Shown here: positions 17,807 to 27,442 of the stretch, piece after piece
How positions within the stretch are numbered: the first letter of the stretch is position 1
Layout of the letters: every line of letters begins with the position of its first letter
Assembly: GCA_030433215.1 (NCBI GenBank)
Contig: JAUIMC010000001.1
Location: 186,001 to 250,000, forward strand
Reading direction: 5' to 3'
Source: Alphaproteobacteria bacterium
GTDB lineage: Bacteria > Pseudomonadota > Alphaproteobacteria > Caulobacterales > Parvularculaceae
Length of the DNA: 64,000 nucleotides
Notes under the pieces: model-generated
Databases searched by the model: none
What the model saw: only the letters and a program-made list of their open reading frames with translations
What the model was told of the DNA's origin: nothing
Translations under genes and position numbers: made by a program

Positions 17807-20800
17807 TCAAACCAGTTCGAAAGCATCGTGATCGAACATTTTGTGCGGCTTGTGGATTGAGGCTTCGAAACGATCATCGAGCAATTGCCCCAGCGGAAGA
17901 TCCGCGCCTGCATCAATCGTGTCGCGATAGGGCCCCGGATCATCGGCGCCGAATTGCGAAATCGAAGCGACGTCGGATAGCTCGGCGGCATGCCCGCCGA
18001 GCCGCCCGGCCAGAAGCCCCGAGAAATCGAACGGGTCGTCTTCCGATAGCTCGAATTTCGCAAAGCCTTCCCGTTGCGGGAAGAGCAGGTGTTCGCGTGC
18101 ATCGAACTGCGCACTGGCGAGAAGCCCGAGACCGCTGAGCGGTTGAAGTTGCGCAGTGTCGCCGGCCGGGGGTGCGTCAGCGTCCGTGGCGCCCGACGCT
18201 ACAACGTCGAAGCCAAGATCAATGGCTTCAAGAGAGAACATGGCCGACATTTGCGAGGCGCCGTCGAGGATCGCTGCGACATCGGTTTCGCTGAAGGTTG
18301 ATCCATCGCCTGCAACGATCGTGAACGAAGCCGTTCCGCTTGCATTGAAGTAGTCTTTGAGTTCGACCGTGTCCGGTTCTCCGGCGATGCCGACCAACAA
18401 GTCCTGGTTGATCCGGGTGAATGTCAGATCGGACGCGGCGACGCTGGCGTCGAATTCAAGCGTGTCGTCGCCGAGAGAGTTGTAGACGATGTCTGCGCCA
18501 TCCCCGCGATTGAAGGTGATGAGGTCGTCGCCATCTTCGGTATAGATCGTATCGTCGCCAAGCCCGCCGGCGATGACGTCGCTCCCCTGCTGCGCGAAAA
18601 TCGTATCATTTCCTGCGCCGCCATCGATGCTATCTGCGCCTGTGCCGGCATAGACCCAGTCATTACCGGCGCCGCCGAGGATGGTGTCGTCGCCAGCCTC
18701 GCCATGGAGATAGTCGGACCCGTCGCCGCCGTCGAGCAAGTCGGCGCCATCGCGACCATAGAGACCGTCGCTTCCCGCATTGCCGATCAGCGTGTTATCT
18801 CCGGCATTACCGACGAACTGGTCGTTGCCGCCGCCGCCGATGACGCCTTCAATGCCGGAGAGAAAGTTCTGGCCGTAATCAGCGCCTGAGGCGTAATTCG
18901 AGTCGAGATAGGCGTAGACCGGAGAGGAGGTCTGCGACAGGTCGAGCAGGTCATAGCCGTCGCCGCCATCAATGGTGTCGGACCCCGCGCCAGGATCAAT
19001 GACATCATTACCGCCGAGCGCGGTGATTGTGTCGTTGCCGCCGAGCCCGAAGATGACATCGTCGCCCGCGGTCCCGACAAGCGTGTCATTGCCCGGTGTT
19101 CCAACAATATCGCCCGATCCCTCGTCCACGTCGTTGATGGCGATGTCGAAGTATTCCGAATAAAGGTTGCCGGCGCTGTCCTCGACTTCGATCTCGATGG
19201 TTTCGACGGGCGAGGTTTCGAAGTCGAGCATCGCGCCTTCGGCGACGACAAGCTGCGACCCGATGATTGCGAAGCGGTCATCGCCTGGAGCTCTCACCCG
19301 GTATTCGAAAGTCTCGCCCGTATCGGGATCGGCCGCAGAGAGTTCGCCGACAACGACGCCTGCGGCGGAATTCTCATCCACCGACGCGTTAGAGAGGCCG
19401 ATATCGGTCGGCGCCTCATTGATGTCGTTCACGGAGATCGTGAACTGTTCCTCGTAGGGATTTCCTGCGCTATCCCGAACCTCGATGGAGACATCGATGG
19501 ACGACTGCGTTTCGAAATCGATCACGGCGCCGTCGCGAACAACAAGCCGGTCGCCGTCGACCTCTAACGGCGAGTCTTCGGTCAGGATCGAATAGGTAAA
19601 GGTGTCACCCGGTTCCGGATCGGTCGCCGAAAGAACGCCGACAATTGCGCCGCCTTCGCTGTTTTCGTCGATAGATGCGTTCGACAGGCTGATGTCCGTC
19701 GGGGCGGCATTACCCGTGATGGTCAGCGTGAAATCATCCGAAGCGGTTTCGAAGCCGTCGGTTGCGGTGACCCGGATGGCGAAATCGCCATTGACGCCGG
19801 TCGGAGCCAATCCGGAGAAGGCGCCAAATTCTTCGCTGAAGAGAAGCCATTCAGGCAATTCAGAGCCGTCAGCAAGCGTCGCCGTGTAGGTGAGCGTATC
19901 GCCGTCAACATCGGAAAATGCGTCTTGCGGCACAATGAATTCAAACAGTTCTTCGGCGTCAGCGGCGAAGTCGTCTAGCGGCGTCGCGACGACCGGCGCA
20001 TCGTTGACAGGCGCGATGGTCAGATTGAACACGCCGGAGGCTGAAAATTCAGCGTCAGCGGCTGTGATTTCGATCTCCAGGACGCCGTTGAAATCTGCCG
20101 GAGGCGTGCCGCTGAAACTTCCGGTTTCTGCGTCGAATGCGAGCCAGCCCGGCAGGTCCGAGCCATCGGACAGGAGGGCGCTGAGGGTGAGGTTGTCGAG
20201 ATCGACATCGCTGAAGGCGCCGCTGTCGATCGTGAAGGACACGACCGTATCTTCGTCGAAGCTCTGGTCGGCAAGGGGCGAGGCCAGCTCCGGCGCGTCA
20301 TTGACAGGGGCGACGTCCACCGTGACCGAGGCCGACGCCTCGGCGCCGTCAGCATCCACGACCGTATAGGTGAAGCTCGCCTGCCCTGTGAAATCGGCGT
20401 CGGGGGTGAAAACAACCCGGCCTTCTTCGCCGATCTCGACCGCTCCGCCGGATATGGCGGTGACATTCGAAAGCGAGAGCGATCCGCCATCGGGATCTGC
20501 CGCCGCAGCGATGAGCACGGACGCGCGCAGGATGAGTGGCGTGTCTTCGCGCGCGTCGAAGGCGAGCGCGCCGGCGCTCGGCGCCTGGTTTGCGACGATG
20601 ACTTCCATCGCGGCCCCTGCGCCGCCTTCGCCGCCGAGGAATTCCAGGGTCTCGACATTGCGGATGCGGTTGACGCCTTCGGTCCCGACATTGTCGCTGA
20701 CGAGAATCCAGTCGCCATCGACCACAACATCGTAGTTGGAGCGCGGCCCCCGGAAGACGGCCGTATCGCGGCCTTCGCCGCCGTCGATCAGGTCGTTGCC

Positions 20801-23800
20801 GCCGCGCGATTCAATCCTGTCGTCCCCGTCGCGCGCGTCGATGACGTCATCGCCCTCATAGCCGAGGATTGCGTCATCGCCATTGGTGATCGACTGGGCG
20901 AGAAGCAGATTTTCGACGGCTTGCGAGGAGAATTCTGCGCCATCATCGGTGTAGAAATATTCGAGCGTCCTTCCATCGCCGGCGAACTGGCCTTCGATGA
21001 GCAGGGAATTGCGTTCCTCGCCGCCGATCTCGATCAGCAGGTCGTCGCCATTCTCACCGACGCGCGAGAAGGCGATCAGTTCCGGCGAGATGCCGGCTCC
21101 GAACGCGACTTCGTCATATCCCCCGGTGTCGGACGCTGTGTCGTTGAAGGAGCCGAGATTGAGCACATAGGTATCGTCGCCCGCGCCGCCTTCGAGCCGG
21201 TCGGTTCCGGCGCCGCCATCAAGCATGCCGCCAAGATCGTCGGTTGCGATCGTGTTATCGCCTTCATCATCACGGTTGGTTACGAGATCGGCGAATTCCT
21301 GCCAGGTGAGCGTTGTGCCGTCTTCGAAGAGGAAGCGCTCGACGCCGGCGCGGAAGAGGAAATCTTCGCCGAAATAGTCGGCATAGTCGTATTCCCATTC
21401 TTCGGCCGTAACGAGATGTGGCCCTTCGTCGGAATACTGATCGATGATCGAGCCCCAGTTTCCTGATGCCGCAAGCTGATCGCGGATGAGAAGGCTGTCG
21501 CCGGTTCCCTGTATTTCGATGAGGAGATCAGAAAGCGAAGACCCGGTCGCTGTCAGAATCAGGTCCGATACCGTGATGCCTGCTCCGAAAGTGAGCGTAT
21601 CGGTCTCACGCAGAAGCGCGATATCGAGTTCGGGGCCATCGTCCGGGTATGGGATATAGGTGAGACCGCGATTGGTTTCGACAAGAAGATCTGCGCCAGA
21701 ACCGATCCCGAATGTATAAGTATCGCTTCCACGGCCGCCGTGGAGTTCGTCGGCGCCGGTGCTGGCCGCAAACGTATCGGCTTGTTCCGATCCGATCTGC
21801 AGATCGTCGCCACTCGTCGCGGTCTGGGTGGCGAGGAGCAACTCGCTTGCGTCGATAACGACGCCCGGTTCGCTCTCGAACTCGATCCGGTCGAGATAAT
21901 TGCCATATCTGAACGGATCTGAGCTGTACGGATTGAGTTCAAGCCCGTACTGGCCGGCGACGGTGATCGAATCGCCCGAAGCGAGCGTGATCACGAGATC
22001 TTCGTAAAATTCGCCAGAACGGGAAATCGAAACATCCGATGACGCGACATTTGCGCCGAACCGAATGGTTGTGACGTCGTTGCCGCCGATCTCGGGGCTG
22101 ATGATCGTGTCATTCCCGTCGCCGACATCAAAGAGGAAGGTGAGATCGCCGAAGTTGCCATAGAAGGTATCATTGCCACCGCCGCCTTCCATGATGTCGT
22201 CGCTGGAAGAATCAAGGGGAACGAGTAGCTGATCCTCAGCGGTGGGCGCACGCGCCAGCGCATCGATCGCCGCGAGTGAAAGTGTCGACCCGTCATCAAA
22301 ACGCAACACGTCGATTGATCCGACATTATCAGACGGATTTCCTGCAAAGGTGATGGAGCCGCCCTGGGCGAGATCTGCGCGGATCGCCGCTTGTGGTCCG
22401 TCAAACACATAATAGTCCGTGTAGGCGCTCGGATCGACGATCACGAAGCTGAAGGTCAGGTCGCCTGCTGAAATGCCAGCTCCGAACTCAATGGCGTCTG
22501 TTGTTGAACTGCTGCCGTCGTCGAAAACAAGATCGTCGCCGTCTCCGATATCATAATGGTAGACGGACGCGCCAGATCGATCGACCATGACGTCGTCGCC
22601 GGCGCCGCCGCGGAAGTCGTCATTCCCGAAGTCGCCTCTGAGGATGTCGTCTCCGGCGCCGCCTTCAAGAACGTCGTCTTCCCAACCGCCGTCGATCGTA
22701 TCGGCGCCCGCGCCGCCGCGAAGCGTGTTGCCGGCACGTAGACCAGACGAGGTTTCGCTGCCGTCGCCGGCATAGATGATGTCGTCTCCATCGCCGCCTT
22801 CTATAAGGTCTTCGCCTGCACCGCCGAGAATGGTGTCATTGCCGTCCCCGCCGTAAAGCTGGTCAGCGTCATCGCCGCCCTGAATCTGATCGTCGCCGCC
22901 ATAGCCGTTGATAATGTCGTCGCCTGACAACCCAACTATAAGGTCATTGTCCTCTGTGCCATCGAGTGTGTCGGCCCCGGAGGTGCCGGTGATGGCGTTA
23001 TCATAGCCGGTGACATCGATGAGCGTCTGAACGTCGTTGGTTGACAGATCGTACATGTCGGCGAAGTCGAAGGTCTCGATGCCGAGCGCCGTGACCTGAT
23101 CGCCAGTCGTCTCGTTCAGGAACACGAACCCGCCGGTGACGGAGGAAATCGTCAGTTCGCCGAAATCGAAATCCAGATAGAGGCGGTCTTCGCCTGCATC
23201 GCCGCCGTCGTCGACGGTATCGACGCCGTCCCCTGCGCCCAGAAAATAGGTATCACTGCCGTCGAAGCCGCGCATCAGGTCACTTCCGGCATTCCCGGAG
23301 AAGAAATCGTCGCCGGCCGTCCCGAGTACGGTGTCATCGCCTGGCCCGTCTTCCATGAAGATGTCTTCAATGTCCCAATAGGACAGCCCTGATCCATCAT
23401 CGAAGATGAGGGTTCCTATGACCGGCGCGAGCTGGCTGAACTGACCCAGGATGGTGATTTGGTCCCCTGACGTGCCGACCGTAATGACAAGGTCTGTGCC
23501 TTTGCGGCCCTGTCGGGAGAATTCGAGATCGCCGCCTGTAATGCCTGGACCGAAGAAGAGAAGGTTCTCGCCTGAGCGGTCGTCGCGGATTTCGTCCGAG
23601 CCGTCGCCGCTGTTGAAGAGATAATCGGTATTGCCGGGTGCGCCCATCAGGACGTCGTCGCCAGTCCCGCCATTGAGGGTCGCGCCGGGCGTGTGCTGAA
23701 TGACGACGTCGTCGCCCGCAGTACCCGTTTCAGCGAGTGCTGCGATTTCATCCAGAAACTCGGCGAAGGAGACGGTTTCACCGTCTCCGAAGACGAAGAC

Positions 23801-26800
23801 GCCCGAGGGCTCGCTTTCGGCGTCGAGGAGGTTGCGGATCGTGAGGGTTTCGCCAGTGGAGACGATGCGAAGGACGCCGTCCGTGCTGAGCGGATCAGTG
23901 GAGCGTTCAAAGACAACGTCGGTGCTGTCGACGCCGATGAGACGCAGTTCAACCCGCGGCGTGAGGCTCCACCCCTGAGAAGAGAACGGGTCGATTTCGA
24001 TCGTATCCGAGCCCTGGCCTGTGCCCCAGTAAACGATCTGGCGATTTCCGCCGAGGACGATATCGTCGTCGCCGAGGCCGCCGGAGATCACGGGCGTCTT
24101 GCTCGCATACATGGAGCTGTTGAATGACTCGGTGAGGAAGGAATCGTCGCCATCGCCGCCAATACGAGCGGCGACCAGCGACATGTAATCGAGATCGATC
24201 CCGGCGTTCTGAAGCACGGTTTCGACGGACGCGATATAGCCGGCGCCGTCGTCATTGGCGAGCTTCACGTCTTCGAATGAGAGGTAGACTGTGTCGAGAA
24301 GCCGGAGCCCGGCCTGGTAGTGCGCGAGGGCGGCGTTGACATCTGTCGGAGCGGAATCGATCAGGCGCTGCAGCACGGTCGCGCTGTCGACGCCGGATTG
24401 CAGCACAAGGAACTGATTGTTCTCGTAGGTGAGTTCGGGAAACAGCGTCTGCCCGAGGTCGGTCTGCGCGATCAGCCTGGCGGCGAAGAGAAGCGCCGTC
24501 GTGTTGTACTGATCGGCGAGCACGCCGCCGGCCATCGGTCGCGGATTGGGCCCGGACCACTGGGCGAAGTCGGTATCCGCGAAGGCTTCCATGACCGCGA
24601 CGCTGCGCTGATCGGCATAGGCGCCGCGACCGGTCGCAAGGTCTGGAGTTGAGACGGCGGCCCATTCGTACAGGATGGCGTCGATCAATGGCGAAGCCTT
24701 GCCGAGATCGGCGGCCGTCAGGCCGTTAAGCTGTTCGACGAGCGCTTGAAGCGCCGGGTTCTCCGCCATGGCGAGCCGCAGGGACTTAACACTGCCGTTG
24801 CCTGAAACGTCTGGCAGATCAAGAAGCGCGGGGTCCAGAGTATCTGGTTCCGCGAACCGAGAATCGTACTGGTCGAACCGGAACCAGACATCGGAGATTT
24901 CGCGCGCCACTCCTTCGGTTGTCGTATACGACCCAAAATCGGTGACGAGGTTGCCGGCGTTTTCGACTTCGCCTGTCGTAACCGCGAGGGAGATCGAGGC
25001 AACGCCTGCCTCTTCAAGCGAGGTCAATTCTCCCTCGTCGGTCTCACCGTCGCCATTCAGATCGCGCCAGATCCGAAGGCTCGAAAACTGCGCATCGCTC
25101 GCGTCGATGAACCCGTCATTGTTGGAGTCGTATTCGGCTAACTGAGCAAAGCCGCTCGCATATCTGGTGTCGAGGTCGCCGGGCCCGAGCAGCCGGTCCG
25201 CGTCGGGAGCCTGCCCCTGCTGTCCGGAGAAGGTCTCGCCATATCCAAAGAGTTCATCGGCGCCATCAATGACGCCATTGAGATTTGCGTCGATCGCGAG
25301 CAAGCCGTCATCCGGACCCGCCCAGCCTGTGCGCTCGGCCACGCCATCCCTGTCGATGTCGAAGAATGCGACGGAATCCTCAAGCGCGATCAGTTCGAGG
25401 CCGTCACCGTCCAGGTCGAGCACGAGCGGTGAACCAAAATTGTCCGGCGGATCCTTGTCGTCGTCACAGTCATCACCAGCGCCGCCGTCTTGCGAGCCTT
25501 CGTCTTTCAGCGTGATGCCGAGATCGCCGTCGCTCCAATTTTCAATGGTAAGTGACGCACCGTTGTATTCAACCGTCAGCCCGGACCCCGATTTGCGATA
25601 GGTCTCGCCATTCGACCCCTCATAGACTTCCTCGTCGTCGCTCGAATGATCGCTTCCGCCGCTATCTTCACAGTCGGTCTCACCATCATCGTCGGGCTTC
25701 TTTTCGCCGCCGGTTAGCGTGATGCCGTTGAAAGCGACCGAACCTTTGCCGTCGGAGTCGATGACGGTGTCTCCGTCGCCGACAAAATACTGATCCTTGC
25801 CGCTCCCGCCGATCAACCTGTCAGCGGCATTGTCATCATCTTCAGAAAGGTGGTCATTCCCGTAGAGTTTATCGTTGCCGTCGCCTCCTTCGAGAACGTC
25901 GGCGCCTCCGCCGCCAACGAGGGTGTCGTTTCCTCCCTCGCCATATAGCGTATCTGTTGCATCGTCATCATCGAGACCATCTCGCGAATGCCCAAAGAGT
26001 TCGTCGCGGCCGTCTCCGCCGTAGAGCGTGTCTTCGCCTGAATTGCCTGTGAGCGTGTCGCGGCCCTGCTCACCCCTCAGAATGTCGTTGTCGGCATTTC
26101 CGTATAGGATGTCGTTGCCGCGCCCTCCGGCGAGGATGTCGTTTCCCGAGCCGCCTTCGATCAGGTCGTTTCCATTCCGACCTCGCAGATCATCGTCCCC
26201 ACCGCCGCCATATAGAAGATCGTCGCCTGCGCCGCCGTCAAATGTAGCGCCGACATCGCTTTCCCAATCTCCAACGATGAGGTCGTCACCCCCTTCGCCC
26301 GACACAAATCCGGACTCGCCAGCAAAGATAATATCATCGGCGCCTGTCGCACTGATGTTGCCGTTCTGCGCCCCCAGGATGAACGCCGATCCGCCGCCGT
26401 TCAGTTCCAGGTTGACGAACGATAGGCCGCCATTCGCGTAAACGAACTGATCAATCGAAGGCATGTGTGCGGCAATGAAATCCTGAGCTTGGTAGGATTC
26501 ATAGTACCCGTCGCTCGTCGACGGTGCTTCGTCGTCGAACAGCGCCGACGCATAGGTTTCGAGGTCGGCCTCAAGGTCATAGGTGAGGACAGTATTCCCG
26601 ACCGTGTAGTCAGCGGGAGCGCGATTTCGAACGAATTCCACATCGACGACGCCGTAGGAGTTGTCCGGCGCCACCTCAACAAACCCTTCTATGAAAAAGC
26701 GGTCGACGTCGGGGAGGACGAACAGAATTGGTCCGAACAAATGAACGTTTGCGGATCGATTGACGTAAACGTCCCTGATCAGAAGAATGCCGTTCTGATA

Positions 26801-27403
26801 GAGGCTGTTACTCAGGAAATCCGGTCCCAGGCTGTCTGCCTCGCGAATGGCGTCGAGTCCTGAAACGTGAAGTTCTGTGACATGATGCTCGATAACGTTC
26901 CCGCGTCCTTGCGTGGCATCATTCCACACCTGGTTCGCGTAGGCGCGCTGCAATATGTCTGAGAGGATGTCGGCGCCAACATGGATCGCTTCAACAGCGG
27001 CATCCGCACCAAGGCTAGCAAAGGCGTCGATTGCGTGACTGAGCGTCGCTCCACGCGCCAGCGGCACATCGTCAAACACGCCCTGGTTCAAAGCAATGTC
27101 GCGGAATAGATCCTGAAACCCTCTTTCGATAAGCTCGTTCGCGACAACATCGGCAATATGCTCTGCCGCTTCGTCAGTATCTCCCTCTACGAGGTCCACA
27201 AACGCGTCGGCCAAAGTGAAGCTGGTAGCGAGCTGGCCGGTCAGTTCTCGCATCTGTCTGACCTGAAAGGCATCGATTCCATAGTCGCTGAGGGTGCCCT
27301 CCGCAGCTTCCGCAATTAACAGCAGGTCGAGGGAGGTGGATAAATCTGAAAAAGCGTTTTTGACCTCGTCGTTCACATCCTTTGTCGTGACAACTTCCAC
27401 CAT
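17807..27403 (-). CDS. Giant RTX exoprotein with EF-hand-like and cadherin-like domains, 3198 residues
   Basis: Secreted calcium-binding protein, substrate of the adjacent type I exporter. Rough order: unique N-terminus (1-350); first RTX nonapeptide block GGxGxDxx (about 360-540); an acidic insert with three cysteines (570-655); LDLDGDGLEL and EF-hand-like loops such as DANLNGVID and DSNNDGFID (655-800); a non-RTX region (800-1090); many RTX blocks alternating with beta repeats of the type FGAGISxxDLxFSR (1100-2220); five cadherin/dystroglycan-like domains (about 2240-2760, NDAPE.., NEAPTDIxLSN); last RTX block (2768-2964); a C-terminal segment of about 230 residues expected to hold the secretion signal. 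No catalytic domain was recognised, so adhesin, biofilm or surface-layer function is more likely than enzyme, but this is inference. Confidence 0.9.
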   Translation of the reverse strand: MVEVVTTKDVNDEVKNAFSDLSTSLDLLLIAEAAEGTLSDYGIDAFQVRQMRELTGQLATSFTLADAFVDLVEGDTDEAAEHIADVVANELIERGFQDLFRDIALNQGVFDDVPLARGATLSHAIDAFASLGADAAVEAIHVGADILSDILQRAYANQVWNDATQGRGNVIEHHVTELHVSGLDAIREADSLGPDFLSNSLYQNGILLIRDVYVNRSANVHLFGPILFVLPDVDRFFIEGFVEVAPDNSYGVVDVEFVRNRAPADYTVGNTVLTYDLEADLETYASALFDDEAPSTSDGYYESYQAQDFIAAHMPSIDQFVYANGGLSFVNLELNGGGSAFILGAQNGNISATGADDIIFAGESGFVSGEGGDDLIVGDWESDVGATFDGGAGDDLLYGGGGDDDLRGRNGNDLIEGGSGNDILAGGRGNDILYGNADNDILRGEQGRDTLTGNSGEDTLYGGDGRDELFGHSRDGLDDDDATDTLYGEGGNDTLVGGGGADVLEGGDGNDKLYGNDHLSEDDDNAADRLIGGSGKDQYFVGDGDTVIDSDGKGSVAFNGITLTGGEKKPDDDGETDCEDSGGSDHSSDDEEVYEGSNGETYRKSGSGLTVEYNGASLTIENWSDGDLGITLKDEGSQDGGAGDDCDDDKDPPDNFGSPLVLDLDGDGLELIALEDSVAFFDIDRDGVAERTGWAGPDDGLLAIDANLNGVIDGADELFGYGETFSGQQGQAPDADRLLGPGDLDTRYASGFAQLAEYDSNNDGFIDASDAQFSSLRIWRDLNGDGETDEGELTSLEEAGVASISLAVTTGEVENAGNLVTDFGSYTTTEGVAREISDVWFRFDQYDSRFAEPDTLDPALLDLPDVSGNGSVKSLRLAMAENPALQALVEQLNGLTAADLGKASPLIDAILYEWAAVSTPDLATGRGAYADQRSVAVMEAFADTDFAQWSGPNPRPMAGGVLADQYNTTALLFAARLIAQTDLGQTLFPELTYENNQFLVLQSGVDSATVLQRLIDSAPTDVNAALAHYQAGLRLLDTVYLSFEDVKLANDDGAGYIASVETVLQNAGIDLDYMSLVAARIGGDGDDSFLTESFNSSMYASKTPVISGGLGDDDIVLGGNRQIVYWGTGQGSDTIEIDPFSSQGWSLTPRVELRLIGVDSTDVVFERSTDPLSTDGVLRIVSTGETLTIRNLLDAESEPSGVFVFGDGETVSFAEFLDEIAALAETGTAGDDVVIQHTPGATLNGGTGDDVLMGAPGNTDYLFNSGDGSDEIRDDRSGENLLFFGPGITGGDLEFSRQGRKGTDLVITVGTSGDQITILGQFSQLAPVIGTLIFDDGSGLSYWDIEDIFMEDGPGDDTVLGTAGDDFFSGNAGSDLMRGFDGSDTYFLGAGDGVDTVDDGGDAGEDRLYLDFDFGELTISSVTGGFVFLNETTGDQVTALGIETFDFADMYDLSTNDVQTLIDVTGYDNAITGTSGADTLDGTEDNDLIVGLSGDDIINGYGGDDQIQGGDDADQLYGGDGNDTILGGAGEDLIEGGDGDDIIYAGDGSETSSGLRAGNTLRGGAGADTIDGGWEDDVLEGGAGDDILRGDFGNDDFRGGAGDDVMVDRSGASVYHYDIGDGDDLVFDDGSSSTTDAIEFGAGISAGDLTFSFVIVDPSAYTDYYVFDGPQAAIRADLAQGGSITFAGNPSDNVGSIDVLRFDDGSTLSLAAIDALARAPTAEDQLLVPLDSSSDDIMEGGGGNDTFYGNFGDLTFLFDVGDGNDTIISPEIGGNDVTTIRFGANVASSDVSISRSGEFYEDLVITLASGDSITVAGQYGLELNPYSSDPFRYGNYLDRIEFESEPGVVIDASELLLATQTATSGDDLQIGSEQADTFAASTGADELHGGRGSDTYTFGIGSGADLLVETNRGLTYIPYPDDGPELDIALLRETDTLTFGAGITVSDLILTATGSSLSDLLIEIQGTGDSLLIRDQLAASGNWGSIIDQYSDEGPHLVTAEEWEYDYADYFGEDFLFRAGVERFLFEDGTTLTWQEFADLVTNRDDEGDNTIATDDLGGMLDGGAGTDRLEGGAGDDTYVLNLGSFNDTASDTGGYDEVAFGAGISPELIAFSRVGENGDDLLIEIGGEERNSLLIEGQFAGDGRTLEYFYTDDGAEFSSQAVENLLLAQSITNGDDAILGYEGDDVIDARDGDDRIESRGGNDLIDGGEGRDTAVFRGPRSNYDVVVDGDWILVSDNVGTEGVNRIRNVETLEFLGGEGGAGAAMEVIVANQAPSAGALAFDAREDTPLILRASVLIAAAADPDGGSLSLSNVTAISGGAVEIGEEGRVVFTPDADFTGQASFTYTVVDADGAEASASVTVDVAPVNDAPELASPLADQSFDEDTVVSFTIDSGAFSDVDLDNLTLSALLSDGSDLPGWLAFDAETGSFSGTPPADFNGVLEIEITAADAEFSASGVFNLTIAPVNDAPVVATPLDDFAADAEELFEFIVPQDAFSDVDGDTLTYTATLADGSELPEWLLFSEEFGAFSGLAPTGVNGDFAIRVTATDGFETASDDFTLTITGNAAPTDISLSNASIDENSEGGAIVGVLSATDPEPGDTFTYSILTEDSPLEVDGDRLVVRDGAVIDFETQSSIDVSIEVRDSAGNPYEEQFTISVNDINEAPTDIGLSNASVDENSAAGVVVGELSAADPDTGETFEYRVRAPGDDRFAIIGSQLVVAEGAMLDFETSPVETIEIEVEDSAGNLYSEYFDIAINDVDEGSGDIVGTPGNDTLVGTAGDDVIFGLGGNDTITALGGNDVIDPGAGSDTIDGGDGYDLLDLSQTSSPVYAYLDSNYASGADYGQNFLSGIEGVIGGGGNDQFVGNAGDNTLIGNAGSDGLYGRDGADLLDGGDGSDYLHGEAGDDTILGGAGNDWVYAGTGADSIDGGAGNDTIFAQQGSDVIAGGLGDDTIYTEDGDDLITFNRGDGADIVYNSLGDDTLEFDASVAASDLTFTRINQDLLVGIAGEPDTVELKDYFNASGTASFTIVAGDGSTFSETDVAAILDGASQMSAMFSLEAIDLGFDVVASGATDADAPPAGDTAQLQPLSGLGLLASAQFDAREHLLFPQREGFAKFELSEDDPFDFSGLLAGRLGGHAAELSDVASISQFGADDPGPYRDTIDAGADLPLGQLLDDRFEASIHKPHKMFDHDAFELV

Positions 27404-27442
27404 CGATCATTCCCCTTGCGAATTGCTCAGTTGAGTTGAATT

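Noticed and set aside
18000..26400. Dense short repeats that at first look like a repeat array or CRISPR
   Set aside because: They are the coding of GGxGxDxx nonapeptides and related domains in the RTX protein; there are no regular identical repeats with unique spacers.
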